Source: Macrosoma leucophasiata
Lineage: Eukaryota; Arthropoda; Insecta; Lepidoptera; Hedylidae
Assembly (NCBI GenBank): GCA_036365455.1
Contig: JAWQUS010000010.1
Coordinates: 16,226,001-16,290,000, forward strand
Direction of reading: 5' to 3'
DNA length: 64,000 nucleotides
The translations under genes were made by a program, and so were the position numbers. The notes below the pieces were generated by a model. The model saw only the letters and a program-made list of their open reading frames with translations. It searched no databases and had not been told where the DNA came from. Shown here piece by piece: positions 50,801 to 58,859 of the stretch (position 1 is the stretch's first letter; each line of letters starts with the position of its first letter).

Positions 50801-53800
50801 ACGCGCATAGGGAGGCCCTGTGACCCAGTCAAAGGTGACCTACCGGCCCTCCGTTTAGAATCGTATACGCGACCTTTTGCATATTGTGGTGTAGATTGTT
50901 ACGGTCCGATGCTCGTCACAGTAGGTAGGAGAAGGGAGAAACGCTGGGGAATGTTATTTACCTGTTTGATAACGCGTGCCATTCACATAGAAATAATTTC
51001 GAGTCTTAGTACAGACGCGGCTATCATGGCAATTAGGCGGATGGGAGCGCGCCGCGGTGCGCCCCATACCATGGTAAGCGATAATGGAACTAACTTTCGG
51101 GGCGCCGATGTAGAATTATGTAATGCGTATAAAGAATGGTTGCCTGAGTTAGAAAAATTCGCCACGACAAAAGGAATGTCATGGCGTTTTATAGATCCCG
51201 GTGCTCCCAATCAGGGAGGCGCCTGGGAGCGGTTAATAAAGAGTGTTAAGAAATCTTTATTAATAGTTTTGAATGAACGTGCACCAAAAGATGATGTACT
51301 TGCGACGTTCACCGCTGAGGTAGAACACACGGTGAACTCGCGACCGTTGACTCACGTATCAGTTAATGCAAGCGACCCTGAGGCCCTTACTCCGAATCAT
51401 TTTCTTATCGGATCAGCGGTCGGCTTGCCCTTTGTTGGTAACTGCGCGGTAGCGGATAGGCGGGCGTGGCGAGCTACGCAGGCGTTGTCTGATATGTTCT
51501 GGCAGCGATGGATAAATGAGTACTTGCCAACCTTGGCCCCGCGAGGTGATAGTCATAACGGTAAAGAGAACATTAAGATAGGTAATTTGGTGATAATAGC
51601 AGACGGGTTGTTGCCCCGTAATGTATGGCCCCGCGGTTTAGTAGAAAAGGTATACACGGGACCTGATGGCGTGGTACGTAGTGCGGAGATTCGTACTCGA
51701 GGTGGAATATTTAGACGCCCAGTATGTAGATTGATTATCCTTCCGGTAGATGATGAGGCTCGAAGGTCTACGCCGGGGGGAGAATTGTAAAGGATAGAAT
51801 CAATAAGCGTCGTGTTTCATTATGAAAATAAGTAAAGTCAGTAAAGCTCGCAATGACCGCTAGGTGTATGTTGGTTGTATGCAGCGGCAGTTTTTAATTC
51901 GATATAACTCGTTAGGTTCTCATAGTAGGCATGTAATATTTGAGTATGATGATAAAAGAATTGTTGTCTAGCGATTGCCATAGAAAATATTAAATTTGGA
52001 GGTGTAGGTATTTTCGGTTAGTCGAAAGGGTCGTCCACGGAGAGGTGACCGACAGAGCACCTGATCCACCTGCGGCGGCGGGGGTGAAGTGCGGGGAAGT
52101 GACGCGGAGGAAGCGTAAATACGCAGCGCACTTTTTTAGAGCTCAGTCAGTGGCATAGCTCGGCGTAGGAATGTCTAATAATTCATATTCACGACCAACC
52201 CCACGCATGGCATAGGCAGATCAGTAGTTATCGACTGGCAAAGTTCGCTGTAGTAGACACTATTATGAGATGTTTGATAAAAACTGTAATGTAAATTAGG
52301 TATTTTGCTGTATACTTATCACACACACACTGGCCCGAAGACGTGCACGGAGATGCGACCACGTAGCGCGCGTAGAAAGTAAAGAAATTGAGAAATTATA
52401 ACACAAATTGTACAAAATGTTCCGGTTAGAAATATCAATTTGTATGTAGGTAGATTCAATTAGTTTGTTCACAGCTGATGTTGAATTCAACATTTTGTAT
52501 GGAGAGAGAGGTGAAAGTCGCTGTATTTTCGTAAATAGCAAAGATACTAGGCTGAAAGTTATGTACGAGATGTATTTTTGTTGCCCCCTCAGGGAAATGT
52601 ATGTATAAAGAGTGTAAGTAGACTCACAATACGGAAAAACGAATGTACCTAATCTTACTTGTTAGATAAAATTGTCTCTCACGCTTAGAATAAAGGAGAT
52701 AGGCAGATACCGTTTGCGGTTTTTAATTGTATTTAGGTTTGGCTAGCGATATACAATCGTGTCATAGGTGATAGAGCATGACAGAGCCCCTAAAAAATTA
52801 TGTGTTTCTAATAAGTAAAAACTTTGAAAGTGTATTGAATTAGAATAAGAATCTAATAAGAATTGTATAAGAAAATTTAATAGAATAAGAGATATTGCGT
52901 ATGAAATGTATCAAGGCGGGGGCGGGTCAGCAGAGATGTATGACGGTGGTAGGAAATTAGACCGTATATGTAATGATTTAGAGTCCTATCTCTATTGACC
53001 CGGACCTTCGTGACGTTCGATTTTTGGGCGTGTCACGGCATTTTGACATGGAAGGAGACGGTTTGGAAGCGTATATAACTCGGTACATTTCGTTGCTAGT
53101 TTGTCCTCGTTCGATTCTCCGCAAGAAAAGTGCTTCCAGACCGTGAAGGTATTGCCAGTGAAAGTTTAGAATAGTACCAGACCCCCTGGTTCGCTAGTTA
53201 GTTATAGTATAGTGAAATAAGCTAGTGAATAAGTTAGAATAGTAAGAACCATTGAAGAACCGAAAAATACAGTCCATTTTAAATCACATCGATGCAGATT
53301 TGTGTTTGACTTTGGTGTAAAAGCCATTTGTCCCCCACACTACTAATAAAGCTTCAAAAACAACGTTATTAATTAATCCTAACACCATTAAAGTTCAAAC
53401 GTCATGTTTTGAGCCGAATTAAAAAACCAGTTAAAGTAGTTAAAATTTAAAAAATAACATAATCTGTAATTTTTTTAATAATATAAATGATAATATTATA
53501 AATAAATAATAAATAATATTATCATTTATTATGTGGGAAATGCTTTTAATCAGTCGTTTTGACGATTTAGTGAGATCATCTACAAACAACAACCGGTTAG
53601 GTTACCTAAATAAGCACAACTCATGGCATGTATTCATACCTACCCTATTAAAAATACCGCTCAAAGGCTAGACTATAAAACTTGTATCTAATACGGGACA
53701 ATAAAGAGCATTTGAATTATCTGCATATATTTTATAGACTCCACATCAATTCCGGAAAACACAGTACATACCTATGTCGTACACAGTAACAGTAAATACC

Positions 53801-56800
53801 TATGTCGTAAGTTTTAATTCAGTCCGATAATTATCTTTTTCGGACTGAACTTTAATCTGGGCTTTCTGTCATAATAAATAAGTTTTCTATAATAAAGACA
53901 AATTGTAAGGCGGCGTGTGAAGGTAGTTTCCAAGCTGATAATAATCAAAGGCACACTTAGTTGTGGACTGTGGTTATAGCTATGTAAAATTATGAGATAC
54001 TTATTTAGTTATTGGTTTAGAAACTAGTTCGCAAACAATCTTTGCCACTAAACCGACTCAAAATTGAAGACAACAAAAGAAGAACAAAATGGGGAATGTG
54101 TAGGTGTATACCTGCCTATACAACATGTAACGGGAATAATGCGCACCCTGTAACACCCCGAGTAGAAAATAGAGTTATAATCATAATACATGAACTGAAA
54201 TTACATGTTTATGTATTTAATATTTTTTATTTAAGAAATAAGTTGTCCTCAATTTGTACGAACAGTATGCACACCCTATGCACACTTACCCTACCTCTAC
54301 CTACGGCCACTTAAAAAACACGAACCTACTCACACACGCTCACTGTTGCAATGTGATGTAGCGTTACCTGCGTACCCTTACTTAACACTCGCTAGTAATA
54401 AGATTTATTTTAGGTATTTTATTTCTTAAATTAATATTTACAATAAAAAGCACGTCTCAACGAGTTCTAATAAACTTGTTGAGACTAGCATTTTATTTTG
54501 GATAGACGTTAGTCTCATTTTCGTTTCTATTTACTGTTCACCAAATGGGTGACCATAATTTCCTTAATTGTAATAAATTTTGGGACAAAACATTACCTAT
54601 ATTAAAAATGCCTGAAAACGATTTGGTTATCGATTCTGAACAAACTAGTTTCGGGTTGTACATTTAAACCTGTTACACGTTGTATATGTATAACATTCAC
54701 ATTTTCCTAGAAGACGATGATATTTGAAATTTAACAATCTGGTCTTTACGAAGACACGACTAACTCAAGACTTGCAGGAAGAGCCAGTAGAGTTATAACA
54801 ATCTAGAAGAAATACTCACTTCAAAGGTTTCGGATTCGCAGTAGTCAAGTGGTATAGTACTTGACCTAGTTCCAACACGCTAAGGGACTGAAAAGCTCTC
54901 GCTATTGTTATTTGAATAGGTCTGTCACCAAGAAACAACTTGCAGCCAGGAATTTTCTTCATCTGAAACATGAAAATGTTATGGAGGGCTGTTCAATATC
55001 GCCCCCTATTAGTTTTTTTGGAAAAATATTTAATATACAGACACTCAATTTTTACTGTATTATTATAATAATATGTATTGATAAGAAATAAACCTCGTGA
55101 TATGCTCTTCGGAATTCGCCACCAGGTGCCACGCCTAATTCCTTAGCAATATCAGCGTATGTTTTCAGCAACATTGCGTGTAGCATACCAGAAACGAAAT
55201 TTTGTCCTTTTACAGCTTGTCTGAAAGTATACTGTTTGATATTTTATTCGTAACCATTAAAATTCCTACCTACATATCCATCTAGTTCAGTCCAGCATTT
55301 GATAAAGAACCCGTAACAGTGTCCCTAATAAAATATGCAAATACTTAATCATTGAAAAAGTCAGTGTACCTACACCGATAAAGGAAAGCATCGAGGATGA
55401 TCATCCGACCTCGAGCGCAGATAACGTAACTTCACGCCTGTAATCCCGAAAGGGTAGGCAGAGGTAAATACATTACGTTTTGGCCCATGTAGCAGGTGGC
55501 GAGCCTGTTGACATCTCCGGGCACATTACCAAACTTCGAGGTAGGTACTGGGAAATTTCCAGAAAATGTAAAAATCCCAATAGAACCAGAGATAAAGCTC
55601 TTTACACCATTATCTCTGGTAACCTGGGTCCCAACCCGGGAATCGCCCGGGTTGGGACCCAGGACCTCAGCGTAGTAGTAGTGGCCTGCTACCACTAGGC
55701 TACCAGTAGTTAAGAAAATCTAATCTCTACAGTATCTTCGACACCGCAACTGTACTAAATCTGAGGTTTACTGAGAAACAGTTACGGTACTGGCCGCTCT
55801 TATTAAGAAGGTGAGTTGCCATTGAAAATGGTGTGTTTGTATAAGGGTTCTAAAGTGATCGCCCCTCATCCGCGCTCCTCGTGGGTTCATTTCCATCTAG
55901 TTTAGTAGTAAAACTTCGGTACATGTCAAACCATTCAACCTATTACCTATTTTATTATTATATGATTACCTAACGGTACATAGATACCTAGTGACCTCTC
56001 GTAGTCTTCTCGACGTGTAGCGTGCTCATAAATACCGCAAGTGGGAACCGCCCCACTTTTACAATATAGTAATTTCAATTAGACAAAAAATAAATCGTAC
56101 TTTATTTTCTTGGCGTCTAAGTTTTTTGCATCTTCTAAAAATTTCTTCTCGTCCAATTCTAAGAGTGATACTCTCTGACGACATAGTTCAACCAAAATTG
56201 CGTTCGGATTTAGAACTTTTACCACCTGGAAGTATGAATTGATTTGCTCTTGGTTAGTAAAAATAAATACGTATCGAAACATTTTACATAAATTATTTTT
56301 AAAAATACTTCTGAAACATCCAACACTGACTGCTTGCTGAAATGGACTGTTCCAAGCAAGACAACTTTAGCTTTACTATCGTTTTGTAGCGTAGCGGCGG
56401 AAGACGGCAGCTGCAAATTCACATTGTCGCTTGCTTGTCTAGTTATCACCGGCCACACAGCTAAAACCAAATTTAAAAAATCATATTTGTATAAATCATA
56501 TACTTAGTAGGTAACAACTAACATTACATTGACTCTCCTCCATCGATAGAACTATAAATTTTACTTAGTTTATTAAAGCTTAAACTCTAGGATTGTAGCA
56601 TATTATTTTTTAGATCTACTTATACTCAAATAGCTGGTTTAAGAACAGTAATTGACAAGCACGTAACCGTAGTATTATTATATACTAGCTGTGCCCGCAA
56701 CTTCGTGCGCGTGAGAATTTATGATTGTTCAGCATCTAACCGGACGAAGTCGTGGTATAAAAGTAGCGTAAGTTACTCCTTATTACATAAACTATCTGCC

Positions 56801-57212
56801 AGTCCCGTCAAAATTGGTCCAGCCGTTCCAGAGATTAGCGGGAACAAACAGACAGACAGACAAAAATTGTAAAAAAGATTGTTTTGGTATATGTACCGTG
56901 TACATACATATGCATTTAGTTAAAAGCGTTTATTTTTATATTACAAACAGACACTCCAATTTTATGTATTTGTATAGATGTATAGATTCTCTGACGTAAC
57001 GTAAATTCATAACTGAGAAGGGGTACCGTTAGATTAAACACGTTATCATCCGTTCACTACAGTTATCCTAACAGTATTCTACTAGTAAATAAAAAATGAT
57101 TAAGATACCTACCATGATTTAATTTTGTTCTTTGGAATATTCTAGCCGACAAAACGTTTTTATGTCCAGTGTATAAATTTTGTTTGATTATAGAACATGT
57201 TCTGTATGTCAT
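38888..57212 (-). CDS. TRABD: TraB domain-containing protein, 8 exons, 336 aa
   Basis: Exons on the - strand: 57212-57113, 56460-56309, 56225-56101, 55220-55094, 54962-54820, 43544-43387, 40301-40199, 38990-38888. All joins are GT-AG and in frame (1,011 nt). The TraB/Tiki/GumN fold is a putative metal-dependent hydrolase domain; the cellular role of TRABD is poorly known. Seen here: LLGTVHFSKQS (GTxH at 70-73), ILVELCRQRV (Glu97, Arg102), ELGVAPGGEFRRAY (about 154-166), CKLFLGDRPIQIT, EVPAFKKIFHVFVDERD and VVGMGHVDGI (His282). A C-terminal hydrophobic segment (about 318-334) suggests a tail anchor. The ATG is the first after an in-frame stop. Intron 5 (11.3 kb) holds the BEL/Pao element. Donors after exons 2, 3 and 4 are weak (GTATTT, GTACGA, GTTTAT). 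Confidence 0.93.
39140..39310 (+). repeat. Dispersed repeat family A, 3' half
   Basis: GGAAATCACAGGGCCGTACA, CATTTAGCGGCAAGTAAT and GGTGGTGCCTGCACCCACGA follow the 3' part of the copy at 3524-3797. In TRABD intron 7. Confidence 0.6.
39361..39815 (-). mobile_element. LINE internal fragment in TRABD intron 7
   Basis: The same LINE family as 15001 and 41112: SKHVGQRARLAVHNAVLTPTL-type and TLLYGSESWVCRKEH coding blocks are visible on the - strand. Both the 5' part and the true 3' end are missing, and small frameshifts exist (for instance near 39650). Confidence 0.75.
39826..39930 (-). repeat. Dispersed repeat family A fragment
   Basis: Adjoins the LINE fragment directly. The + strand reads GGTAACGCATCTGTATTTTG, then GGTGTCTATAGGCTACAG, then TGCTTGTTTGCCACTTCC. 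Confidence 0.6.
40336..40960 (+). repeat. 'CTAGCTGTGCCCGCG' repeat expanded by an internal tandem array
   Basis: Starts ACTAGCTGTGCCCGCGACTT and ends with CAGACAGACAGAC and GTTGTTTTGGTATATGTACC. Compared with the copy at 56683-56930, the middle is expanded: units starting ATAAAAGTAGCCTA lie at 40421, 40539, 40665 and 40787, periods 118-126 bp. The units differ by scattered substitutions. In TRABD intron 6. Confidence 0.8.
41112..42365 (-). mobile_element. LINE with RT domain, 5'-truncated, in TRABD intron 6
   Basis: The longest copy of the family. On the - strand, in order: VFCGFVDLEKAFDRV (RT block), a VRQGC block near 42090, NCLLYADDAVIVSSTPSG with the catalytic YADD (about 41950), KTKVLVFERDEQ, VDEIVYLGCAFSKDGRY, TLLYGSESWVC and GMLRWFGHIE. 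The frame is interrupted by stops (for instance near 41980 and 41520). The 3' end carries CTGGCGTGAAGATACATTC with a short simple repeat. The clade was not assigned from sequence alone. Sense orientation relative to TRABD. Confidence 0.85.
42690..42940. mobile_element. 251-bp TIR element with an embedded RTE-like tail
   Basis: AGTGTTGCCAGGTG (42690) and CACCTGGCAACACT (ending 42940) are exact inverses. The interior has several GTCCCGAT phrases. At about 42797-42838 ATCATCATTACC...CGAAAGACGTCCACTGCTAG is the inverse of an RTE-type 3' tail, so a second element seems inserted. In TRABD intron 6. Confidence 0.65.
43926..43930. other. Target-site duplication CTACT, left copy
   Basis: CTACT directly precedes the 5' LTR and is repeated at 53340-53344 directly after the 3' LTR. 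Confidence 0.93.
43931..45484 (+). repeat. 5' LTR of the BEL/Pao element, 1,554 bp
   Basis: Same length as, and apparently identical to, 51786-53339. A TATA box TATATAA lies at 45217-45223 followed by a plausible start region, and AATAAA at 44834-44839. An 81-codon - strand frame in each LTR (44686-44441 and 52541-52296) has no recognisable domain and is likely chance. The length is large for the group. Confidence 0.95.
45485..46423 (+). other. BEL/Pao leader with candidate primer-binding site
   Basis: A few bases after the LTR, TGGTCCATCGACGCCGG (about 45491) could pair with a tRNA 3' end (TGG start); the tRNA is not identified. The leader is strongly GC-rich compared with the region. Between about 45690 and 46110 phrases such as GGGCGTTTCGAACGCCAGCG recur in altered form, making a degenerate hairpin-rich repeat. 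A 114-codon frame at 46083-46427 overlaps the Gag-Pol start by ATGA; no domain is seen in it. Confidence 0.6.
46424..51790 (+). CDS. BEL/Pao Gag-Pol polyprotein, intact, 1,788 aa
   Basis: A single frame without stops, as usual for BEL/Pao. Order: charged coiled-coil-like stretch (about 70-100); DUF1759-type capsid region (LPLFDGDPREWLPF, about 193-206); zinc knuckles CLCCGSGHRTDAC (406-418) and CYQCLNGKHRRFQC (about 439-452), with a HHMLLH motif after them; aspartic protease of the A17 type with Asp524 in LLDEGS; reverse transcriptase (about 790-1000) with YMDDW at 935-939; RNase H (VFCDASEQAYAAV near 1120); integrase with an HMGR...C-x2-C zinc region (about 1424-1470) and D-D-E in VDCYGP, VSDNGTNF and GGAWERL; and the C-terminal DUF5641-like region. 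All key residues are present, so it could be functional. The stop lies inside the 3' LTR. Confidence 0.96.
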   Translation: MMMPRSPPTTRKRAALRVIPDYPESPSEAPQDVPLPGTSRTEQVVTEQETLGTRPPSVCSRRSTDSARARREQINTETDMLKARIRQLEIEAGLVDKQIAKDRVTPPEETDRDSVNGQIDANERVEHWLQDSHPPREFLRGEDRLGDGRAPNNSKQDEPAKTNISKDEVLDRLVYALENMSRGRPPPRQAQELPLFDGDPREWLPFKAAMRDSMQNYRLTDIENLARLRACLRGPARQAVSALLYSASDPDRIMKTLEQCFGRPGTIIDQAVGEVMRLPNVGASANELNIFAVKVQNVVTVIESVDPVGRNTDPRLPRMLSEKLSPHLKNKWYDYAFDRADGPESELTRLANFLMKEADRAIQFSYEKSTVASARAVQPPASRPTFKKLDRARRPVYNTTEAAITCLCCGSGHRTDACGKVVAMSVQERWNWAREARICYQCLNGKHRRFQCKAKRCGKGDCTRSHHMLLHSEPRPEVKEVQIESVITASAHTPVDSTQVLLKVCPVTIGGGRGKGVQTYALLDEGSTITLIDEQLAKSIGAQGPVRALNIIGANSSQQESESRLVGISLAGQSGRPFKIKARTVRNLTLGRQTVSKELLRMSHFRALPPDAVCYEGVRPQILIGADNWHLIVSRKLVTGSRRQPAASLTQLGWVIHGSMPKSIVVNRASVLHVHTTQSPSDTNLNDIVRSHFEIDSLGIGREPRVVPGEERALEIVKRTIAKVNGRYEVGLPWVSDDATLPPSYNMAHSRLVGIERKMDRSQEFREAYTAQIDSLIEKGYAEPLGEANTYSQKEWYLPHFAVTNPNKPGKVRLVFDAAAKSNGKCLNDILLEGPDLLQSLNKVLYGFRVGRIALTADIREMFLRIKIREEDRVAQQFLWRGEDRVSPPRKYVMTSMIFGARSSPFLAHSVRDENAAVYKTSHPLAFDTITTSTYMDDWIVSFDSEETARRTVGEVRHVHAQAGFDLAGWSSNLDSVISEVPESDRAHAPKEIAGNAFIEDRALGILWQPKSDELGFNTSMPRVPTDVRNLTRVPTKREALSAVMSVFDPLGLLSPYTIVAKIILQELWRQDLGWDEPLPHEQAVAFADWQADLEYINRLKIPRCYDKREDIVDRQLHVFCDASEQAYAAVAYWRFVDSSGVVRVSLVAGKAKVAPIKTQSIPRLELQAALIGARLASDVIDKHPWSDVGVCFWTDSTTVLQWIRNDTVRYKPYVAHRLAEIVELTKTEQWRWVPTASNVADDATRVGHSRLGPSSRWCTGPSFLLRNEEPPSSAFGKELVAPLEEVLVTHTRCSPCLIAVERFSSYDRLVRALAYVLLFIDRCKKIPSSLDTKYTRRAELLIISQAQRASFPCEIDRLRVGKTVDRSSKIYKLDPVIGEDGLMRLNGRIDAANIPAQRKNPPILDGRSLLAKLYIKREHERNNHMGREALVNNIRHQFWITRLRPAVRTIVGRCVRCRTRIGRPCDPVKGDLPALRLESYTRPFAYCGVDCYGPMLVTVGRRREKRWGMLFTCLITRAIHIEIISSLSTDAAIMAIRRMGARRGAPHTMVSDNGTNFRGADVELCNAYKEWLPELEKFATTKGMSWRFIDPGAPNQGGAWERLIKSVKKSLLIVLNERAPKDDVLATFTAEVEHTVNSRPLTHVSVNASDPEALTPNHFLIGSAVGLPFVGNCAVADRRAWRATQALSDMFWQRWINEYLPTLAPRGDSHNGKENIKIGNLVIIADGLLPRNVWPRGLVEKVYTGPDGVVRSAEIRTRGGIFRRPVCRLIILPVDDEARRSTPGGEL
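51774..51785 (+). promoter_or_regulatory. Polypurine tract inside the Gag-Pol frame
   Basis: GGGGGGAGAA immediately precedes the TG of the 3' LTR. In LTR elements this tract primes plus-strand DNA. Here it also encodes the last residues of the polyprotein. Confidence 0.75.
51786..53339 (+). repeat. 3' LTR of the BEL/Pao element
   Basis: Equal in length and, as far as read, in sequence to the 5' LTR. The first five bases are shared with the end of the Gag-Pol frame (TTG TAA). Confidence 0.95.
53345..54819. other. Remainder of TRABD intron 5
   Basis: AT-rich. It contains small hairpins: AAATGATAATATT with its inverse around 53487-53530, and TTCAGTCCGA against TCGGACTGAA around 53819-53848. 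No gene seen. Confidence 0.5.
55426..55707 (-). repeat. SINE-1 copy with a perfect 18-bp palindrome
   Basis: Follows SINE-1 from the 3' end (CAGGCGTGAAGTTACGTT) to the box-A end (GTAGCCTAGTGGTAGCAGG). In the box B region CCTGGGTCCCAACCCGGG (55623-55640) is exactly inverted at 55646-55663 around AATCG, which is not the case in other copies. Located in TRABD intron 3, sense to the gene. Confidence 0.75.
56683..56930 (+). repeat. 'CTAGCTGTGCCCGC' repeat, compact copy
   Basis: ACTAGCTGTGCCCGCAACTT, GTATAAAAGTAGCGTAAG, GGTCCAGCCGTTCC, CAGACAGACAGACAAAAATTG and GTTTTGGTATATGTACCG follow in order as in 40336-40960, with a single ATAAAAGTAG unit. In TRABD intron 1. Confidence 0.65.
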
Positions 57213-57572
57213 ATTTTTATGAATTGTTAAGTACACAATAATTTTACATTAAAGCTTATCATTTTTTGTAATAAATATGATCAAGATGTTAAGCAGAGTT
57301 ATCCATTATTGACTCTGTCATTTTGACTTTTTCTAACAAACCTGCTTTCTAAATGGCAGAAATCAAAATGTTAAAAAGGAATAATAAAGAGGTCCAATTA
57401 GACAGATTTTTTTTTTAAAAAAGCTCAAGACTACAAAAGCTTTTATATCATCTTCGGGGAGTGCTTATCAAATAGGTAGGTAGAAGATCAAGTTAATTAC
57501 GGCACGGTGACCTTTAATGGGTCATAAAAGACATAACAGAGCAGGCCAAAGTAGTATTCGAAGGGTATATAA

Positions 57573-58859
57573 TAGGTTGGGGAAAAAGTCTTTTCGCATT
57601 ATAGTATGTATGAACTTGTAATAAAATCTCTTTGGCTGTAGTATTTGTATCTGGCTGGTTTTGGTATCATTGAAAGTTAAAATTTTAAAGAACATAATTC
57701 CAAATTCAAATTAGGCAAATGTGTGATTTTCATTTGTTTTTCGTACTGTCAAGATGAGTGAATCTAATGAAGAAATTCGATACATTTTAAAATTTTACTA
57801 CAAAAAAGGTAAAAATGCAACGCAAGCCGCGAAATAAATTTGCGATGTTTATGGACCTAGTGCAGTGGTGTCTGTGAGAGTAGCACAAATTTGGTTTAAG
57901 CGTTTTCAATTCGGAAATTTTGATGTCAAAGATGCACCTCGCTCTGGTCGCCCTATTACGGATAAAGTGGATGCCATTTTTGAAAAAGTGGAGCAAGATC
58001 GACATATCAGTAGTTACGACGTAGCTGAAGAACTGAGAATTGATCACAAAACAGTTTTGGCGCATTTAAAAAAAGCTCGGTACAAAAAAAAGCTCGATAT
58101 TTGGGTACGTCACGAGCTCACTGATAGAAACCTAATGAACCGTGTACTCATTTGTGATTCTTTATTACGACGTAATGAAACCGAATCATTTTTGAAGAAG
58201 CTGATAACTGGTGATGAAAAGTGGATCACGTACGACAAGAACGTGCGAAAAAGGTCGTGGTCAAAGGCCGGTCAGGCTTCACAGACTGTGGCGAAACCCG
58301 GGTTAACTCGCAATAAGGTGATGTTGTGTGTGTGGTGGGATTGGAAGGGCATTATTGATTATGAGCTATTACCACCAGGCAGGACTATCGATTCTGAACT
58401 CTACTGCGAACAACTGATGAGATTAAAGCAAGAAGTTGAGAGAAAGCGGCCGGAATTGATCAACAGAAGGGGTGTGGTGTTTCATCATGATAACGCTAGA
58501 CCTCACACATCTATAGCCACTCAGCAAAAATTAAGAGAGTTTGGCTGGGAGGTGTTAATGCATCCGCCGTATAGTCCTGACCTTGCACCTTCAGATTTCC
58601 CCCTGTTTCGGTCTCTTCAGAATTCTTTATGCAATGTTAGGTTAACATCACGAGAGGACTGCCAAATCCACTTGTCGCGGTATTTTGATGAGAAGTCCCA
58701 AAATTTTTATAGCAATGGGATCATGTCCCTACCTACAAGATGGCAAAAGGTTATCGAACAAAATGGTACATACATACTTTAGTTAAATTTAAATAAACTA
58801 TATTTAAAAAATGTTTTGAATTATCTTAAAAAATGCGAAGAAACTTATTCCCCAACTTA
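57573..58859 (+). mobile_element. Full-length mariner element
   Basis: The left end TAGGTTGGGGAAAAAGTC and the inverse of the right end TAAGTTGGGGAATAAGTT form imperfect TIRs; the 1.29-kb length is typical of mariner. The surroundings are TA-rich so the exact TA duplication cannot be fixed. It lies about 360 bp upstream of the TRABD start codon, in the opposite direction. Confidence 0.9.
57754..58782 (+). pseudogene. Mariner transposase with one premature stop
   Basis: From ATG 57754 the frame covers 342 codons, the usual mariner length, with a TAA at codon 28 (57835-57837) as the only stop. It matches mariner throughout: helix-turn-helix part with VRVAQIWFKRF, ITGDEKW, HHDNARPHTS and YSPDLAPSDF. 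The catalytic triad is Asp154, Asp246, Asp281 with 34 residues between the last two, i.e. DD34D. The linker motif WVPHEL is WVRHEL here, which may also impair activity. From codon 38 on the frame is open to its natural end. Confidence 0.93.

Larger units (their letters stand above)
43931..53339 (+). mobile_element. Complete BEL/Pao LTR retrotransposon in TRABD intron 5
   Basis: 9,409 bp: LTR 43931-45484, leader, one Gag-Pol frame 46424-51790 and LTR 51786-53339. The LTRs start TGTAAAGG and end CCCCCACA (TG...CA) and look identical. CTACT flanks both sides (43926-43930 and 53340-53344), the 5-bp duplication typical of BEL/Pao. Intact coding and matching LTRs argue for a recent and perhaps still active insertion. 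The element runs antisense to TRABD and makes up about five sixths of its intron 5. Confidence 0.97.

Noticed and set aside
56228..56470. Start of TRABD at an ATG at 56470 within the local open frame
   Set aside because: That ATG lies in the intron upstream of a clear acceptor (TTTGGTTTTAG); an upstream exon with its own ATG (57212) joins in frame.
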